Shown piece by piece: positions 7,761 to 16,237 of a DNA stretch of 48,436 nucleotides (positions are counted from its first letter, which is position 1; each line of letters starts with the position of its first letter). Source of the DNA: CAIXZV01 sp037446495 (GTDB taxonomy: Bacteria; Chloroflexota; Limnocylindria; Limnocylindrales; CSP1-4); the NCBI GenBank assembly GCA_037446495.1, contig JBBIIL010000014.1:1-48436 (forward strand), in the 5' to 3' direction. The position numbers and the translations under genes are program-made. The notes under the pieces were generated by a model. That model did not search any database. It was not told the origin of the DNA and saw only the letters and a list, made by a program, of their open reading frames with translations.

Positions 7761-9495
7761 GGGACGCGACCTCCTCGGGTAGCACGAACCAGCGGAGCGA
7801 CTCGAAGTCGGGCCCCACAGCGTCGCGGGGCATGGCCGGGCCGTCGGGCGCGGCCGGCTGCCGGGCGAGGAGCTCGCGTGCCTCCGCGAGGTAGTCGGCC
7901 AGCCGTGACTCGGGCTCGTGGTGTCGACGGCGCGGGTAGTGCATCGCGCCGCCCGCGTACGAGATGTCGCGCAGCGACGCCGGAGGAGCCGGGTGCCCAG
8001 CCCGATGGCGCCACATGCCGGTCGCGGGGTCGAACGCGTACAGCGGGAGCAGCCGCCAGCCCTCGCGCGCCACGAGGTCCACCGCCTGGAGGATGAACTC
8101 GAACACCGCCTCGGACAGGAAGTAGTTGAAGTTCACCCGGACCCAGCCGGGCTTGATCCCCTCACAGCCGCGCGCGATCTCGCGCTCGAACGCGTGCGAG
8201 CGCTCGATGTCGATGCCCAGCAGGCGGTGCCCGTAGGGCCCCGCGCACGAGCAGCCGCCCCGGGACTGGATTCCGAACAGGTCGTTGAGCAGCGCCACGA
8301 CGAAGTTGTGGTGCAGGTACCGGTCGGCGTGCCGCACCACGAAGGACACGATCGAGAGCCGCTCCGCGGTGTGGCTGCCCAGGATCTCGATCGCGGGGTT
8401 GCCCTGCCAGCGGTCCAGCGCACGGGCGATGAAGTCGTGCTCGCGCTCGCGGATGGCCGGGACGCCCACGGCGGCCTTGAGCCCGAAGACCAGGCCCGCG
8501 CGGATGGACTCGACGATGGCCGGGGTGCCGCCTTCCTCCCGGTGCTCCACGTCGTCGAGGTAGACGTGCTCAAGCCGGTTCACGAACAGGACCGTGCCGC
8601 CGCCGGGCATCGAGGGGACGCGATTGCGGAACAGGTCGCGGCGCGCCACGAGGACGCCCGGGGTCCCCGGCCCACCGATGAACTTGTGGGGCGAGATGAA
8701 CACCGCGTCCTTGCCCGCCGCAGGATCGCCGTCAGGGTCCATCTCGATCGCCACGTACGGAGCTGCTGCGGCGAAGTCGAAGCAGGCGAGGGCGCCGTGC
8801 GCGTGGAGGAGCCGCGAGATGGCGGCGGTATCCGACACGATGCCGGTGACGTTGGAGGCGGCCGAGAACGAGCCGATCTTCAGCGGCCGGGCCGCATAGT
8901 GCCCGAGCTCCGCGTCCAGCTGCGCAAGGTCGATCTCCCCGTCAGCGTCCTCGTGGATCGTGACCACGTCCGCGATCGACTCCCGCCACGGCAGCTCGTT
9001 GCTGTGGTGCTCGTACGGGCCGATGAACACGACGGGCCGTTCGCGGGCGGGGATCTGCGCCCGGAGCCCGTACCGGTCGTCCAGCTCGGCCGCGATCCGC
9101 AGCCCCAGCACGTCAACGAGGCGGTTGATGGCCGCGGTGGAGCCCGACCCGCAGAAGACCACCGCGTGGCGCTCCGGGTCCCCGCCGACGCCCTCGAGCA
9201 CCAGGCGCCGCGCCTCCTCGCGGAAGCGGCTGGTCTGGAGGCCAGTCCCCGACGACTCGGTGTGCGTGTTCGCGTACAGCGGCAGGACCGCGTCGCGGAT
9301 GTAGTCCTCGATGAACGAGAGGCTGCGCCCGGACGCGGTGTAGTCGGCGTACGTCACGCGCCGGACCCCGAACGGCCCGTTGACCGCCTCGTCCTCGCCC
9401 ACCACGGACGCCCGGACGAAGTCGATCAGGGCGTGAGGGTCGAGCGCCCGGCGGGCACCGCGGTTCTGGGGCGCGGTCAAACCGCTGGGATCCAT
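7753..9495 (-). CDS. Class V aminotransferase, cysteine desulfurase-like
   Basis: 580-residue PLP enzyme of fold type I, class V. The PLP lysine is K271 in FISPHKFIGGPGTPG. D240 (CFDFAAAAPY) should contact the pyridine nitrogen, and the phosphate loop is GSGSTAAINR. An active-loop-like segment RGGCSCAGPYGHRLLG carries two Cys, as in SufS/CsdA-like proteins and their relatives. It is about 170 residues longer than SufS, with a C-terminal extension rich in His and Arg. The ATG at 9495 is preferred over an in-frame GTG at 9540 because a TAGACT box sits 7 bases upstream of it. No IscU/SufU partner is nearby, so a dedicated sulfur-transfer role is not supported. Confidence 0.85.
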   Translation of the reverse strand: MDPSGLTAPQNRGARRALDPHALIDFVRASVVGEDEAVNGPFGVRRVTYADYTASGRSLSFIEDYIRDAVLPLYANTHTESSGTGLQTSRFREEARRLVLEGVGGDPERHAVVFCGSGSTAAINRLVDVLGLRIAAELDDRYGLRAQIPARERPVVFIGPYEHHSNELPWRESIADVVTIHEDADGEIDLAQLDAELGHYAARPLKIGSFSAASNVTGIVSDTAAISRLLHAHGALACFDFAAAAPYVAIEMDPDGDPAAGKDAVFISPHKFIGGPGTPGVLVARRDLFRNRVPSMPGGGTVLFVNRLEHVYLDDVEHREEGGTPAIVESIRAGLVFGLKAAVGVPAIREREHDFIARALDRWQGNPAIEILGSHTAERLSIVSFVVRHADRYLHHNFVVALLNDLFGIQSRGGCSCAGPYGHRLLGIDIERSHAFEREIARGCEGIKPGWVRVNFNYFLSEAVFEFILQAVDLVAREGWRLLPLYAFDPATGMWRHRAGHPAPPASLRDISYAGGAMHYPRRRHHEPESRLADYLAEARELLARQPAAPDGPAMPRDAVGPDFESLRWFVLPEEVASRG

Positions 9496-9502
9496 GACGC
9501 GG

Positions 9503-9508
9503 AGTCTA
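9503..9508 (-). promoter_or_regulatory. -10 box, leaderless start of aminotransferase
   Basis: TAGACT on the minus strand, 7 bases before the ATG at 9495. Transcription would begin at the start codon; no Shine-Dalgarno site is visible. Confidence 0.55.
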
Positions 9509-9549
9509 GGCGATCGGCCGTCGGTCCCGGGGTCCGCCACCGCCGCCCG

Positions 9550-11160
9550 CTACGGGATCAGGTAGGGCGCGAGGCTGGCGTAGTGGAACCGGTCGAGGTC
9601 CACCCTTCCGCTGATCCCCGGCACGGTGCCCGAGCTGGTCCACTGCCAGAACGTCCAGCTGTTGCCCTCCCAGCTGAAGGCGGGCAGCGTCGGCGAGGTC
9701 CATGAGGTCCAGTGGGCGATCCAGAGCGTGCGGAAGCCGTTGTCGGCGAACCAGGTGGTGTTCCCGACATTGGAGGTCCAGAAGGTCGGCGAGAAGTACA
9801 GCGTCGCCCGGACGCCCGTTCGCTGGTACACGCGGTACATCCACCGAACGACCCAGTCCTGGAGCTGCGCGGCGGTCAGGTTGTTGGTGGTCTCCAGGTC
9901 GAGGACCGGTGCCAGGTCGCCCGACCTGGGCAGCGCCACGTTGATGAAATAGTCGGCCTCGGCCTCTGGCTGCCCGGCCGTGGTGCTGGGCTGCGCGAAG
10001 TCGTAGGCGCCGATGACGATCCCGTTCGCGTTGGCGTACGCCCGGTTGACCGCGTAGGTCGGGTCCGTGTAGGTGCCGCCCTCGGCGGCCTTCATGAACG
10101 CGAACTTGTAGCCCGCCTGCGCCACCGCGGACCAGTTGATGGTGCCCTGCCAATTGCTGACGTCCAGACCTGCCACGCAGTTCCAGGGCGGAGTCGGCGT
10201 GGGCGCGGGCGTCGGGGTGGCCACGGGCGTTGCGGTCGGCGAGGCGCTCGGGTCCGGCGTCGGCGTCGGCAGGGGGGTTGGCGTCGGCAGGGGGGTCGGC
10301 GTGGGCGCGGGAGGCGGATTGCAGGCGTTCGGCTGCAACGGCGGCGGGGTGCCGATCGGGATGGGCGTCATCGCGGGCGTGGGGCTGGGGGTTGGGCTGG
10401 GGCTGGGGCTGGGGCTGGGGCTGGCGCTGGGGTCGGGGGTGGCGCTCGGGGCAAGGGTGGGCGAGGACGTCGACGCCGTGCCGGGAGCGGTGGCGGAGAC
10501 CAGCCCCTTGGCGACGTACAGGTACCTCACGCCGTACACCGACGACACGCTCTTGCCGTTCACGTAGAACACGCGATACCAGGCGGAGCCGGTTCCGGCA
10601 TTCGGGCAGGTCACGGACCATGTGCCGCCGGCGACGGTGCTGTCGATCGCCACCCTGCTGCCCACGGCGAGCCTCGCCTTGAGCGTGGCGGCGGTCGAGG
10701 TGCTGGTCCGCAGCGCCGTGCCGGCGCAGGCTGCATAGAGCACGAATGCGGTGGTGGCCGGTGTGACGGGCTTGAACAGACCAGTGGCGGCATAGAGGTA
10801 GGTGACGCCGTAGAGCGATTTGACGGACCTGCCGGCGATCTCGCTGATGCGGTACCAGCGGGAGCCGGCCACCGACCCGCCGCACGACGCGGACCACCTG
10901 TCACCGGCGACCGTGTTGACGGCGAACACTCGCGCCCCGCTCACGAGACGGACCTTGAGCCCCGACGCGGCGTACGGGCTCGTGCGAAGCGCCACGCCGT
11001 TGCACTTCGTTGCCAGCGTGGCAGAGGCGGCGGCCTCGCCCGGGAAGGCGAATGTGGAGAACGAGAGGACGGCCAGCAGCAGCGACAACAGGGCGACCGA
11101 CACCGGCAGGCGGCGAGCAGCGCGTCGCGTGGACGGGGCGGCGGGGACGGGGACCGACAT
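9550..11160 (-). CDS. Secreted GH25 lysozyme with two SH3-like domains
   Basis: 536-residue exported muramidase. It has an N-terminal signal/anchor (LPVSVALLSLLLAVLSFSTF), then two homologous SH3-like repeats (about 50-125 and 140-225; each starts C-x-G-x-ALRTS and ends YGVxYLYxAxGL) that probably bind the cell wall. A Pro/Thr/Ser linker (about 228-330) leads to a C-terminal GH25 domain (331-536). The GH25 catalytic acids are present: D333 in GLDVSNWQG and D421/E423 in VLDLE. It cuts peptidoglycan between MurNAc and GlcNAc. The ATG at 11160 has a strong AAGGAGG 12 bases upstream, unlike several leaderless neighbours. Confidence 0.93.
   Translation of the reverse strand: MSVPVPAAPSTRRAARRLPVSVALLSLLLAVLSFSTFAFPGEAAASATLATKCNGVALRTSPYAASGLKVRLVSGARVFAVNTVAGDRWSASCGGSVAGSRWYRISEIAGRSVKSLYGVTYLYAATGLFKPVTPATTAFVLYAACAGTALRTSTSTAATLKARLAVGSRVAIDSTVAGGTWSVTCPNAGTGSAWYRVFYVNGKSVSSVYGVRYLYVAKGLVSATAPGTASTSSPTLAPSATPDPSASPSPSPSPSPTPSPTPAMTPIPIGTPPPLQPNACNPPPAPTPTPLPTPTPLPTPTPDPSASPTATPVATPTPAPTPTPPWNCVAGLDVSNWQGTINWSAVAQAGYKFAFMKAAEGGTYTDPTYAVNRAYANANGIVIGAYDFAQPSTTAGQPEAEADYFINVALPRSGDLAPVLDLETTNNLTAAQLQDWVVRWMYRVYQRTGVRATLYFSPTFWTSNVGNTTWFADNGFRTLWIAHWTSWTSPTLPAFSWEGNSWTFWQWTSSGTVPGISGRVDLDRFHYASLAPYLIP
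10380..10425 (+). repeat. G-rich hexamer repeat in lysozyme linker
   Basis: Near-perfect GGGGCT repeats (at least six units) encode the Ser-Pro linker on the opposite strand. The plus (template) strand has many G-runs and could form a G-quadruplex. Imperfect repeats (GGCGTCGGCAGGGGGG twice) continue at 10259-10305. Confidence 0.7.
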
Positions 11161-11316
11161 GAACGGGGGCTCCTCCTTGCAGTGTCAGAGGGTCGCCGTC
11201 CGGGCGGTCGGCGTCCATGGCTCCTTGGGGGCATGCCGACTGGGTCCAATGGGACAAGTCGATCTGCAGACGTTTCCCCGAAGGTCGCCCGAGGAGCCGT
11301 CGATGGGCGGCCGATC

Positions 11317-11322
11317 TACAAT
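11317..11322 (+). promoter_or_regulatory. -10 box, leaderless start of DUF2203 gene
   Basis: TACAAT lies 6 bases before the GTG at 11329. There is no ribosome-binding site in between. Confidence 0.6.
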
Positions 11323-11328
11323 CGCGCC

Positions 11329-11739
11329 GTGTCCCGCATCTACACGCTCCGAGACGCCGACGCCATCGTGCCCGAGATCGCCGTCGTCGTCCAGCGCCTG
11401 CGCGATCTGCGCGATGAGGTGGTCTCCTTGCGGGACGCTCAGCGGCTCCGTGAGACGGCGCTGGTCGCCGACGCCGATGCCGGCCCCGACGACGCGGAGC
11501 TCGTGCGCCTCCGCCTCCGGACGCGCGGGCTCGTGGACCAGATGCAGGCGGACGCGGCCTGGCTCGACCAGCGCGACATCGTCCTGCGGGACATCTCTGC
11601 CGGGCTGCTCGACTTCCCCGCCGAGGCCAACGGCCGGCCGGTCTGGCTCTGCTGGCGCCTCGGCGAGCCATCGGTGACGGCCTGGCACGGGCATGACGAG
11701 GGCTTCGCGGGACGCCGCCCGATCACCGAGCTGACCTGA
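11329..11739 (+). CDS. DUF2203 family protein
   Basis: 136-residue cytoplasmic protein of the DUF2203 family, recognised by the N-terminal RIYTLRDADAIVPEIAVVVQ, a charged helical middle, and the C-terminal PVWLCWRLGEPSVTAWHGHD then GFAGRRPI. The function of the family is unknown; the C-terminal half is well conserved and helical hairpins dominate the rest. The start is GTG at 11329, fixed by the TACAAT box 6 bases upstream. Longer in-frame sequence reaches into the lysozyme region and is not coding. Confidence 0.85.
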   Translation: MSRIYTLRDADAIVPEIAVVVQRLRDLRDEVVSLRDAQRLRETALVADADAGPDDAELVRLRLRTRGLVDQMQADAAWLDQRDIVLRDISAGLLDFPAEANGRPVWLCWRLGEPSVTAWHGHDEGFAGRRPITELT

Positions 11740-11784
11740 TCCGGACTGGATCCGCGGCTGGCGGGGTCCCGGGCGCCGTCCCGG

Positions 11785-11790
11785 TACACT
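11785..11790 (+). promoter_or_regulatory. Candidate -10 box for rhodanese gene
   Basis: TACACT, 49 bases upstream of the ATG at 11840. No clear -35. An AAGGA in the leader could be the ribosome site. Confidence 0.35.
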
Positions 11791-11839
11791 CCGGCGGCAC
11801 CGCGCCGACCAGCGACCCGACAAGGATGCCTCCCGCACC

Positions 11840-12208
11840 ATGAATCGACCCCAGGCGATCCCCGCGCTCGACCCGCTGTACGCCGACCTGCGCCGACGCG
11901 ACCCGGTCCGGCCCGCGCTGCTCGTGGACATCCGCGAGCGCGACGAGTTCCTGCGGGTGCGCGTGGACGGCTGCCTGTTCATCCCGATGTCGCAGTTGGG
12001 CGTCCGAATGGACGAGGTCCCCAAGGACCGGCCCATCCTGATGATCTGCGCCTCGGGCAGCCGGTCGCAGAGCGCCACGGCGTACCTGCGGCAGCAGGGC
12101 TGGGAGGACGTCGGAAGCGTGGCCGGGGGCATCGACGGCTGGGAGCGGCTGGGGCTTCCCGTGCGGCGCGGTCCCGTGGCGGACGGCGAGGGCCAGCTCG
12201 CCGGATAG
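11840..12208 (+). CDS. Rhodanese-like sulfurtransferase domain protein
   Basis: 122-residue single-domain rhodanese. Typical motifs are LLVDIRERDEFLRVRVDGCLFIP (CH2A-like region) and the active loop MICASGSRSQSA, whose Cys carries the persulfide. The C-terminal AGGIDGWERLGLPV is also conserved. It should move sulfane sulfur in the cytoplasm. An AAGGA precedes the ATG. The class V aminotransferase about 2.3 kb away could supply persulfide, but the genes are separately transcribed and this link is only a guess. Confidence 0.9.
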   Translation: MNRPQAIPALDPLYADLRRRDPVRPALLVDIRERDEFLRVRVDGCLFIPMSQLGVRMDEVPKDRPILMICASGSRSQSATAYLRQQGWEDVGSVAGGIDGWERLGLPVRRGPVADGEGQLAG

Positions 12209-12290
12209 GCCGCGGATCGCGCAGGGCGGAGCGGTCTGTCGGAGCGCCCGCGGGTGGCCGGCGGCGGCGGCTGTCGCTGGGCGGTGCCCG

Positions 12291-13745
12291 CTACCTGCCG
12301 CGCCGCTTGGCGATGAACGAGCGGACTCGCTCCTTGTGGGCGAATCCCCAGCCGATCAACAGGAGCACGATGAAGTTCACCGTGCCCGCGCCTGCGGCAT
12401 TGAGGTAGCCGATCTGCTGGCCGATGTCGCCGCTGAGCATGAGGGCCGGGACGGTGGCCCCCAGCAGGCCGAGCTGGAAGAACGGCAGTTGCGGCGCGAG
12501 ATAGGCGCGCGCCGAGTCGCCGGTCACGCCCTGCTGCGTCCGGCCGCCGATGATAAACGCGTAGGGGCCGGACGTGACGCCGGCAGCGCCCTGGATGCCC
12601 TGGCCGAGGTCGGTCTGCGGCAGGTGGTTCCAGACACGGATCGAGCCGTTCGCATCGGGCGTGGCCCAGAGCGTCTCGGTCCGCGGGTTGACGCCGTCGA
12701 AGCCGCCCGTGACGTACAGGGCGCCGTTGGCCACGAATCCCGCCAGGCTGGTCCGCGGCCCGGGCAGGTTCGTCTGGGCGCTCGCCTTCCAGCCGTCGAT
12801 GACGTTGGGGTCCTTGGCCGTGGCGTTGGGCCCGCCGCCCACCAGGCCGAGCTGGACGGTCGCCACGGTCTGGCCCTTGTCGTTGACGCCGCCGACGACG
12901 TACACCACGTCGCCCACATGGGCCGCGAACCCGCCGACGTTGGGCTCGACGAGCGCGCCCGGCTGTGCGACCCAGCCACCGAGCTTGGCCGGCGTGCCGG
13001 TGCCCTGCTGCGACTTCCAGACCGTGCTGGTGGCCGCGGTGCCGTCAGTGCCGCCGATGACCACGATGCCGTCCGAGACCGACACCGCCGAGGCGCCGGC
13101 GCGCGGCGCGGGCAGGGCGAGCTTGTCCTCCGCCGTCCACTGGCCCAGCGTCCCGTCGTTGCCGACGGTGAGGCTGTAGGTGGTGCTGGTGGGCTTGCCG
13201 TCCGGACCGTAGCCGCCGATGAGGTAGAGCGTGTTGCCGAGCACGACCGAGGCGGCGTCGCTGCGCGCCTCGGGGAGCGCCGGGCCCTGGCGCCACTTGT
13301 CCAGGTTGCCCAGGCCCACGGGATGCGAGATGAACGTGGTGCTCTGGGCGGTGGTCCCGTCCGAGCCGCCGGCGTAGATGTACGTGGCGCCGATGACCGC
13401 TCCGGCGCCGTTCGTGCGGCCGGCGGGCAGCTGGAGCTCGGCCGGGGCGGTGTGCCACGGCAGGCTGGAGCCGGCCGGCGCCGGGCACGGCAGCGTCTCG
13501 TTCTCCGGCGGGCAGAGGTTGATGGGCGACCACTGGAGGAACGGGGCGAGGGGCCAGATGTCGACCGTCTTGCCCACCGTGAAGTAGTAGGCGCGGTCCG
13601 GGATGTACCCGAGCATCGTGATGATGACGACGAACCAGAAGACGGCCTTGGCGCCGGCCCAGGCCCAGCCGTCGGCGTCGAACAGGCCGAAGAAGGTTCG
13701 TCGGCGGATGGCGGTGTTGGCGGTGGGGAGTGCGCTCGAGGCCAT
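12291..13745 (-). CDS. Membrane-anchored Kelch-like beta-propeller protein
   Basis: 484-residue protein with one N-terminal membrane segment (AVFWFVVIITMLGYIP), a large outward domain with Kelch-like blades (TYIYAGGSDG, TLYLIGGYGPDG, GIVVIGGTDG, VVYVVGGVND, ALYVTGGFDG, AFIIGGRT), and one or two C-terminal membrane segments ending in a basic tail (KERVRSFIAKRRGR). It starts 3 bases after the cytochrome c-cupredoxin stop, so it belongs to the respiratory operon as its last gene. A Kelch propeller is not a standard part of bc or b6f complexes. It may be an assembly factor or accessory subunit that touches the periplasmic redox domains; its role is not known. Confidence 0.85.
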   Translation of the reverse strand: MASSALPTANTAIRRRTFFGLFDADGWAWAGAKAVFWFVVIITMLGYIPDRAYYFTVGKTVDIWPLAPFLQWSPINLCPPENETLPCPAPAGSSLPWHTAPAELQLPAGRTNGAGAVIGATYIYAGGSDGTTAQSTTFISHPVGLGNLDKWRQGPALPEARSDAASVVLGNTLYLIGGYGPDGKPTSTTYSLTVGNDGTLGQWTAEDKLALPAPRAGASAVSVSDGIVVIGGTDGTAATSTVWKSQQGTGTPAKLGGWVAQPGALVEPNVGGFAAHVGDVVYVVGGVNDKGQTVATVQLGLVGGGPNATAKDPNVIDGWKASAQTNLPGPRTSLAGFVANGALYVTGGFDGVNPRTETLWATPDANGSIRVWNHLPQTDLGQGIQGAAGVTSGPYAFIIGGRTQQGVTGDSARAYLAPQLPFFQLGLLGATVPALMLSGDIGQQIGYLNAAGAGTVNFIVLLLIGWGFAHKERVRSFIAKRRGR

Positions 13746-13748
13746 CTC

Positions 13749-14858
13749 TCAGCTCCCCACGTGCAGCGTGCCGGTCATGTTCGCGTGGATCTGGCACACG
13801 AACGGGTAGTCGCCGGCCGGGAGGCCCGGCACCTTGTAGTCGGCTTGGGCCACGCCCGTGATCAGGTCGCCGGTGAACACAGCGTTCCCGCTCGCGTCCT
13901 TGATGACGATGTTGTGCATCGTGCCGGCGTCCTGGTTGTCGAAGTGGATCGTGAACGGGGTGTTGGCCGGAGCCGTCAGGGCGGTCTTGTCGAAGGCGAT
14001 GTTCTGGGCCACCACGTTGATCGTGAGGCCCTGGGCGCCGCCCGACGGCGCCGGTTGGGACGCACCAGCCGATGGGCCGCTGGAGGCGCCGGGGGACGGG
14101 GCTCCGGAGGCGCCCGCGGACGGGGCGGCCGTCTTGAAGGAGTCCTGCCAGCAGGCCGGGTACGGCGTTGCGCCCGGGGCGGGCTTGTAGTTGGGGTCGA
14201 CCCAGCCGGTGAACGTCTTCGCCTGACCGGTGACCGGGTCGATGACCGGCTCGAAGAGGTTGGGATCAAGGACCGTGTAGGTGTCCGCCTTCGACGCCCG
14301 GAGGAACGCGATCACGTTGTTGATCTGCATGTAGTTGAGCGGGCCGGGCGGGTTGCCGGTGTTCGACCACACCGGCATGATCGAGGTGGCATTGCCGCAG
14401 GCGTATCGGCCGCCCACCTGGAGCATGTTCCGAATGTAGTCCGGGTTCAGGTGGGCGAACAGCTTGGTCTGGTCGTTGAGGACCGGGCCCCTGCCACCCT
14501 CGCCGTTCACACCGTGGCACTGGGCGCAGTTGGCCTCGAAGATGTTGTATCCGCGCTGGACGGCGGTGACCTGCTGCGCCTGCGCCGCCGCGTCGAGCCG
14601 CGGGGTGGACAGGCCGCCCGGCAGGCCGACCTCGTAGAAGTAGTAGCCGATGACGAACAGCGACACCAGCGTGACGGCGAGGAAGCCCACCCAGCGCGCG
14701 TTGGCAGACTGGCGGACGATCCGGGCGGCGCGCTCGGGAGACAGGTCGTTGCGGTGGGCCGACGGCGGCGCCGAGAAGCGCGAGGCGGGCGCCGTCGCGG
14801 ACGACGGCCGCGGCGCGGGCAGGCGCTCCTCGTTCTGACGGCCGGGCTGGTCGGTCAT
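13749..14858 (-). CDS. Membrane-anchored cytochrome c fused to a cupredoxin
   Basis: 369 residues. After a Pro-rich cytoplasmic start comes one membrane helix (about 57-75: VGFLAVTLVSLFVIGYYFY), then a class I cytochrome c domain with heme motif CAQCH (111-115) and likely axial Met161 (SIMPVW). A Ser/Ala/Pro linker (about 248-278) leads to a C-terminal cupredoxin with a full type 1 copper set: H315, C355, H358 and M361 (FVCQIHANM). It probably takes electrons from the Rieske protein and passes them through heme and copper to a terminal oxidase. An AGGAG lies 5 bases before the ATG. The fusion of both carriers on one anchor in a b6-type operon is unusual. Confidence 0.92.
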   Translation of the reverse strand: MTDQPGRQNEERLPAPRPSSATAPASRFSAPPSAHRNDLSPERAARIVRQSANARWVGFLAVTLVSLFVIGYYFYEVGLPGGLSTPRLDAAAQAQQVTAVQRGYNIFEANCAQCHGVNGEGGRGPVLNDQTKLFAHLNPDYIRNMLQVGGRYACGNATSIMPVWSNTGNPPGPLNYMQINNVIAFLRASKADTYTVLDPNLFEPVIDPVTGQAKTFTGWVDPNYKPAPGATPYPACWQDSFKTAAPSAGASGAPSPGASSGPSAGASQPAPSGGAQGLTINVVAQNIAFDKTALTAPANTPFTIHFDNQDAGTMHNIVIKDASGNAVFTGDLITGVAQADYKVPGLPAGDYPFVCQIHANMTGTLHVGS

Positions 14859-14901
14859 CGGTCTCCTCGGTGGGCGGCTGGTTCGGGTGGGCTGCGAACG
14901 G

Positions 14902-15576
14902 CTAGATGCACCCGGTGGGGGTGCGCGGGGGAATGATCCCGGGCTGCCCGACCGCGATCGGGAGCGGGCCCAGGGTGATCTTGCCGGTGTTGATGGTCAG
15001 GACGCCACTCGCGTCGACGATGGTGGCGAAGCGGTCCATGCTCCGCGGCGCCGGGCCGTACTGCGCGCCGAGCGCCTTGATGCCCAGACGGTCGTAGCGC
15101 GACCCGTGACAGGGGCACTCCATCCAGAAGTTCTTCAGGCACGGATTGGGCTTGCAGCCGAGGTGCGGGCAGCGCTGGTACAGCGCCCGGACGTTGAGCG
15201 CGGTGCCGTCGCCGGTGGGGTCCTGGCCCTGGATGAAGCGCTGCTGCGACGGGTCGATGAGCACGACGAACGCCTTGGCGGATTGCTCGTAGGCCGGGAA
15301 GCCCTGGTCGATCGGCAGCGTCGAGTTGGCCGACTTGATCGATTTGAAGTCCCCGATGACGACCAGGCCGCCGAATTGTCCCTGGAGGTTCGGCCACAGG
15401 AAGCCGATGGTGCCCGCCGTGACCTCGACCAGCCACAGGCCCATCGCGGCCGCCAGCGAGCCCCGCAGGAGCTCGCGCCGCGAGACGCCCTGGACCTGCT
15501 CGTGGCGGATGGCCTTGATGGCCTCCTTGGTCAGCGCCTGGGGCTTGTTCGCCGGCTCGACGGAGTAGTTGCTCAT
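14902..15576 (-). CDS. Rieske [2Fe-2S] protein, Tat exported
   Basis: 224-residue Rieske subunit of the quinol:cytochrome c reductase. A twin-Arg signal-anchor (SRRELLRGSLAAAMG, residues 32-46) precedes the cluster domain. Cluster ligands are in CPHLGC (C136, H138) and CPCHGS (C154, H157), with C141 and C156 placed to form the usual disulfide. The C-terminal region is longer than in mitochondrial Rieske proteins and ends PPRTPTGCI. It lies between cytochrome b and the cytochrome c gene in one operon and transfers electrons from quinol to cytochrome c. Confidence 0.95.
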   Translation of the reverse strand: MSNYSVEPANKPQALTKEAIKAIRHEQVQGVSRRELLRGSLAAAMGLWLVEVTAGTIGFLWPNLQGQFGGLVVIGDFKSIKSANSTLPIDQGFPAYEQSAKAFVVLIDPSQQRFIQGQDPTGDGTALNVRALYQRCPHLGCKPNPCLKNFWMECPCHGSRYDRLGIKALGAQYGPAPRSMDRFATIVDASGVLTINTGKITLGPLPIAVGQPGIIPPRTPTGCI

Positions 15577-15595
15577 GGTTCCGGTGTCCTTGGGG

Positions 15596-16210
15596 TCAGA
15601 GTGCGAAGTGAAGGCCCGGCGTCCCGATCGAGAAGAAATCGAGATACGGGATGACGAACGCGTAGCCGGGACCCCGGAAGAAGATCCCGACGAAGGTGAC
15701 GAACAGACCCAGCGCGCAGAACATCGAGAACAGGACCACGGCCGTCTTCCGCTCGCTGGGGCGGGTGGCGAGGATGTTGCCCCGGTCCACGAACGGCAGC
15801 AGGGCCGCGCCGACCAGGACGAAGGTGGGCACGAGGACGCCGGCCACGGTCGGGTGGAAGTAGGCCAGCAGCTCCTGAAGGCCCAGGAAGTACCACGGTG
15901 CCTTGGCCACTGCCGGGGTGATGTTCCCGTTGGCGAGGTCCTCGAGCGGGGCGTTCATGAACAGGCCCATCAGCAGCAGGAAGACGCTCATCAGGGCCGC
16001 CGCCATGAACTCGATGGCCAGCAGGTGCGGCCAGGTCATGACGGTGTCGTCGGGCTCCTTCTGAACCCGGACGACGGCGTCCTGCTTGACCAGGGCGAGC
16101 AGGCGGTACGGGCGCGCCGACATGGGCACGCGCTGCTTGTCGATCTCGGTGCGTCGGGCCGGGTCAACCGGCTGGACGACGCGGGTCTCGGTGGGCTTCG
16201 TGTCCGTCAT
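15596..16210 (-). CDS. Cytochrome b C-terminal subunit (subunit IV-like)
   Basis: 204-residue membrane protein equal to the C-terminal part of cytochrome b, or b6f subunit IV. The typical segment KAPWYFLGLQELLAYFHP is present, with three or more membrane helices (LLAIEFMAAALMSVFLLLMG; VAGVLVPTFVLVGAALLPFV; FSMFCALGLFVTFVGIFF). A charged N-terminal arm of about 65 residues is longer than in chloroplast subunit IV. The quinol-site PEWY motif is not obvious: PWYF takes its place, as in several Gram-positive and Chloroflexota relatives. It pairs with the heme subunit encoded just upstream. Confidence 0.9.
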   Translation of the reverse strand: MTDTKPTETRVVQPVDPARRTEIDKQRVPMSARPYRLLALVKQDAVVRVQKEPDDTVMTWPHLLAIEFMAAALMSVFLLLMGLFMNAPLEDLANGNITPAVAKAPWYFLGLQELLAYFHPTVAGVLVPTFVLVGAALLPFVDRGNILATRPSERKTAVVLFSMFCALGLFVTFVGIFFRGPGYAFVIPYLDFFSIGTPGLHFAL

Positions 16211-16237
16211 GCCTCGGCTCCGTGGGCAGATCGGGCG

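Noticed and set aside
10259..10425. CRISPR-like short repeats
   Set aside because: Simple G-rich hexamer repeats inside a coding linker, without spacers or cas genes.
12336..14936. An 866-codon plus-strand frame across the Kelch and cytochrome c genes
   Set aside because: Antisense shadow of genes with clear heme, copper and propeller motifs.
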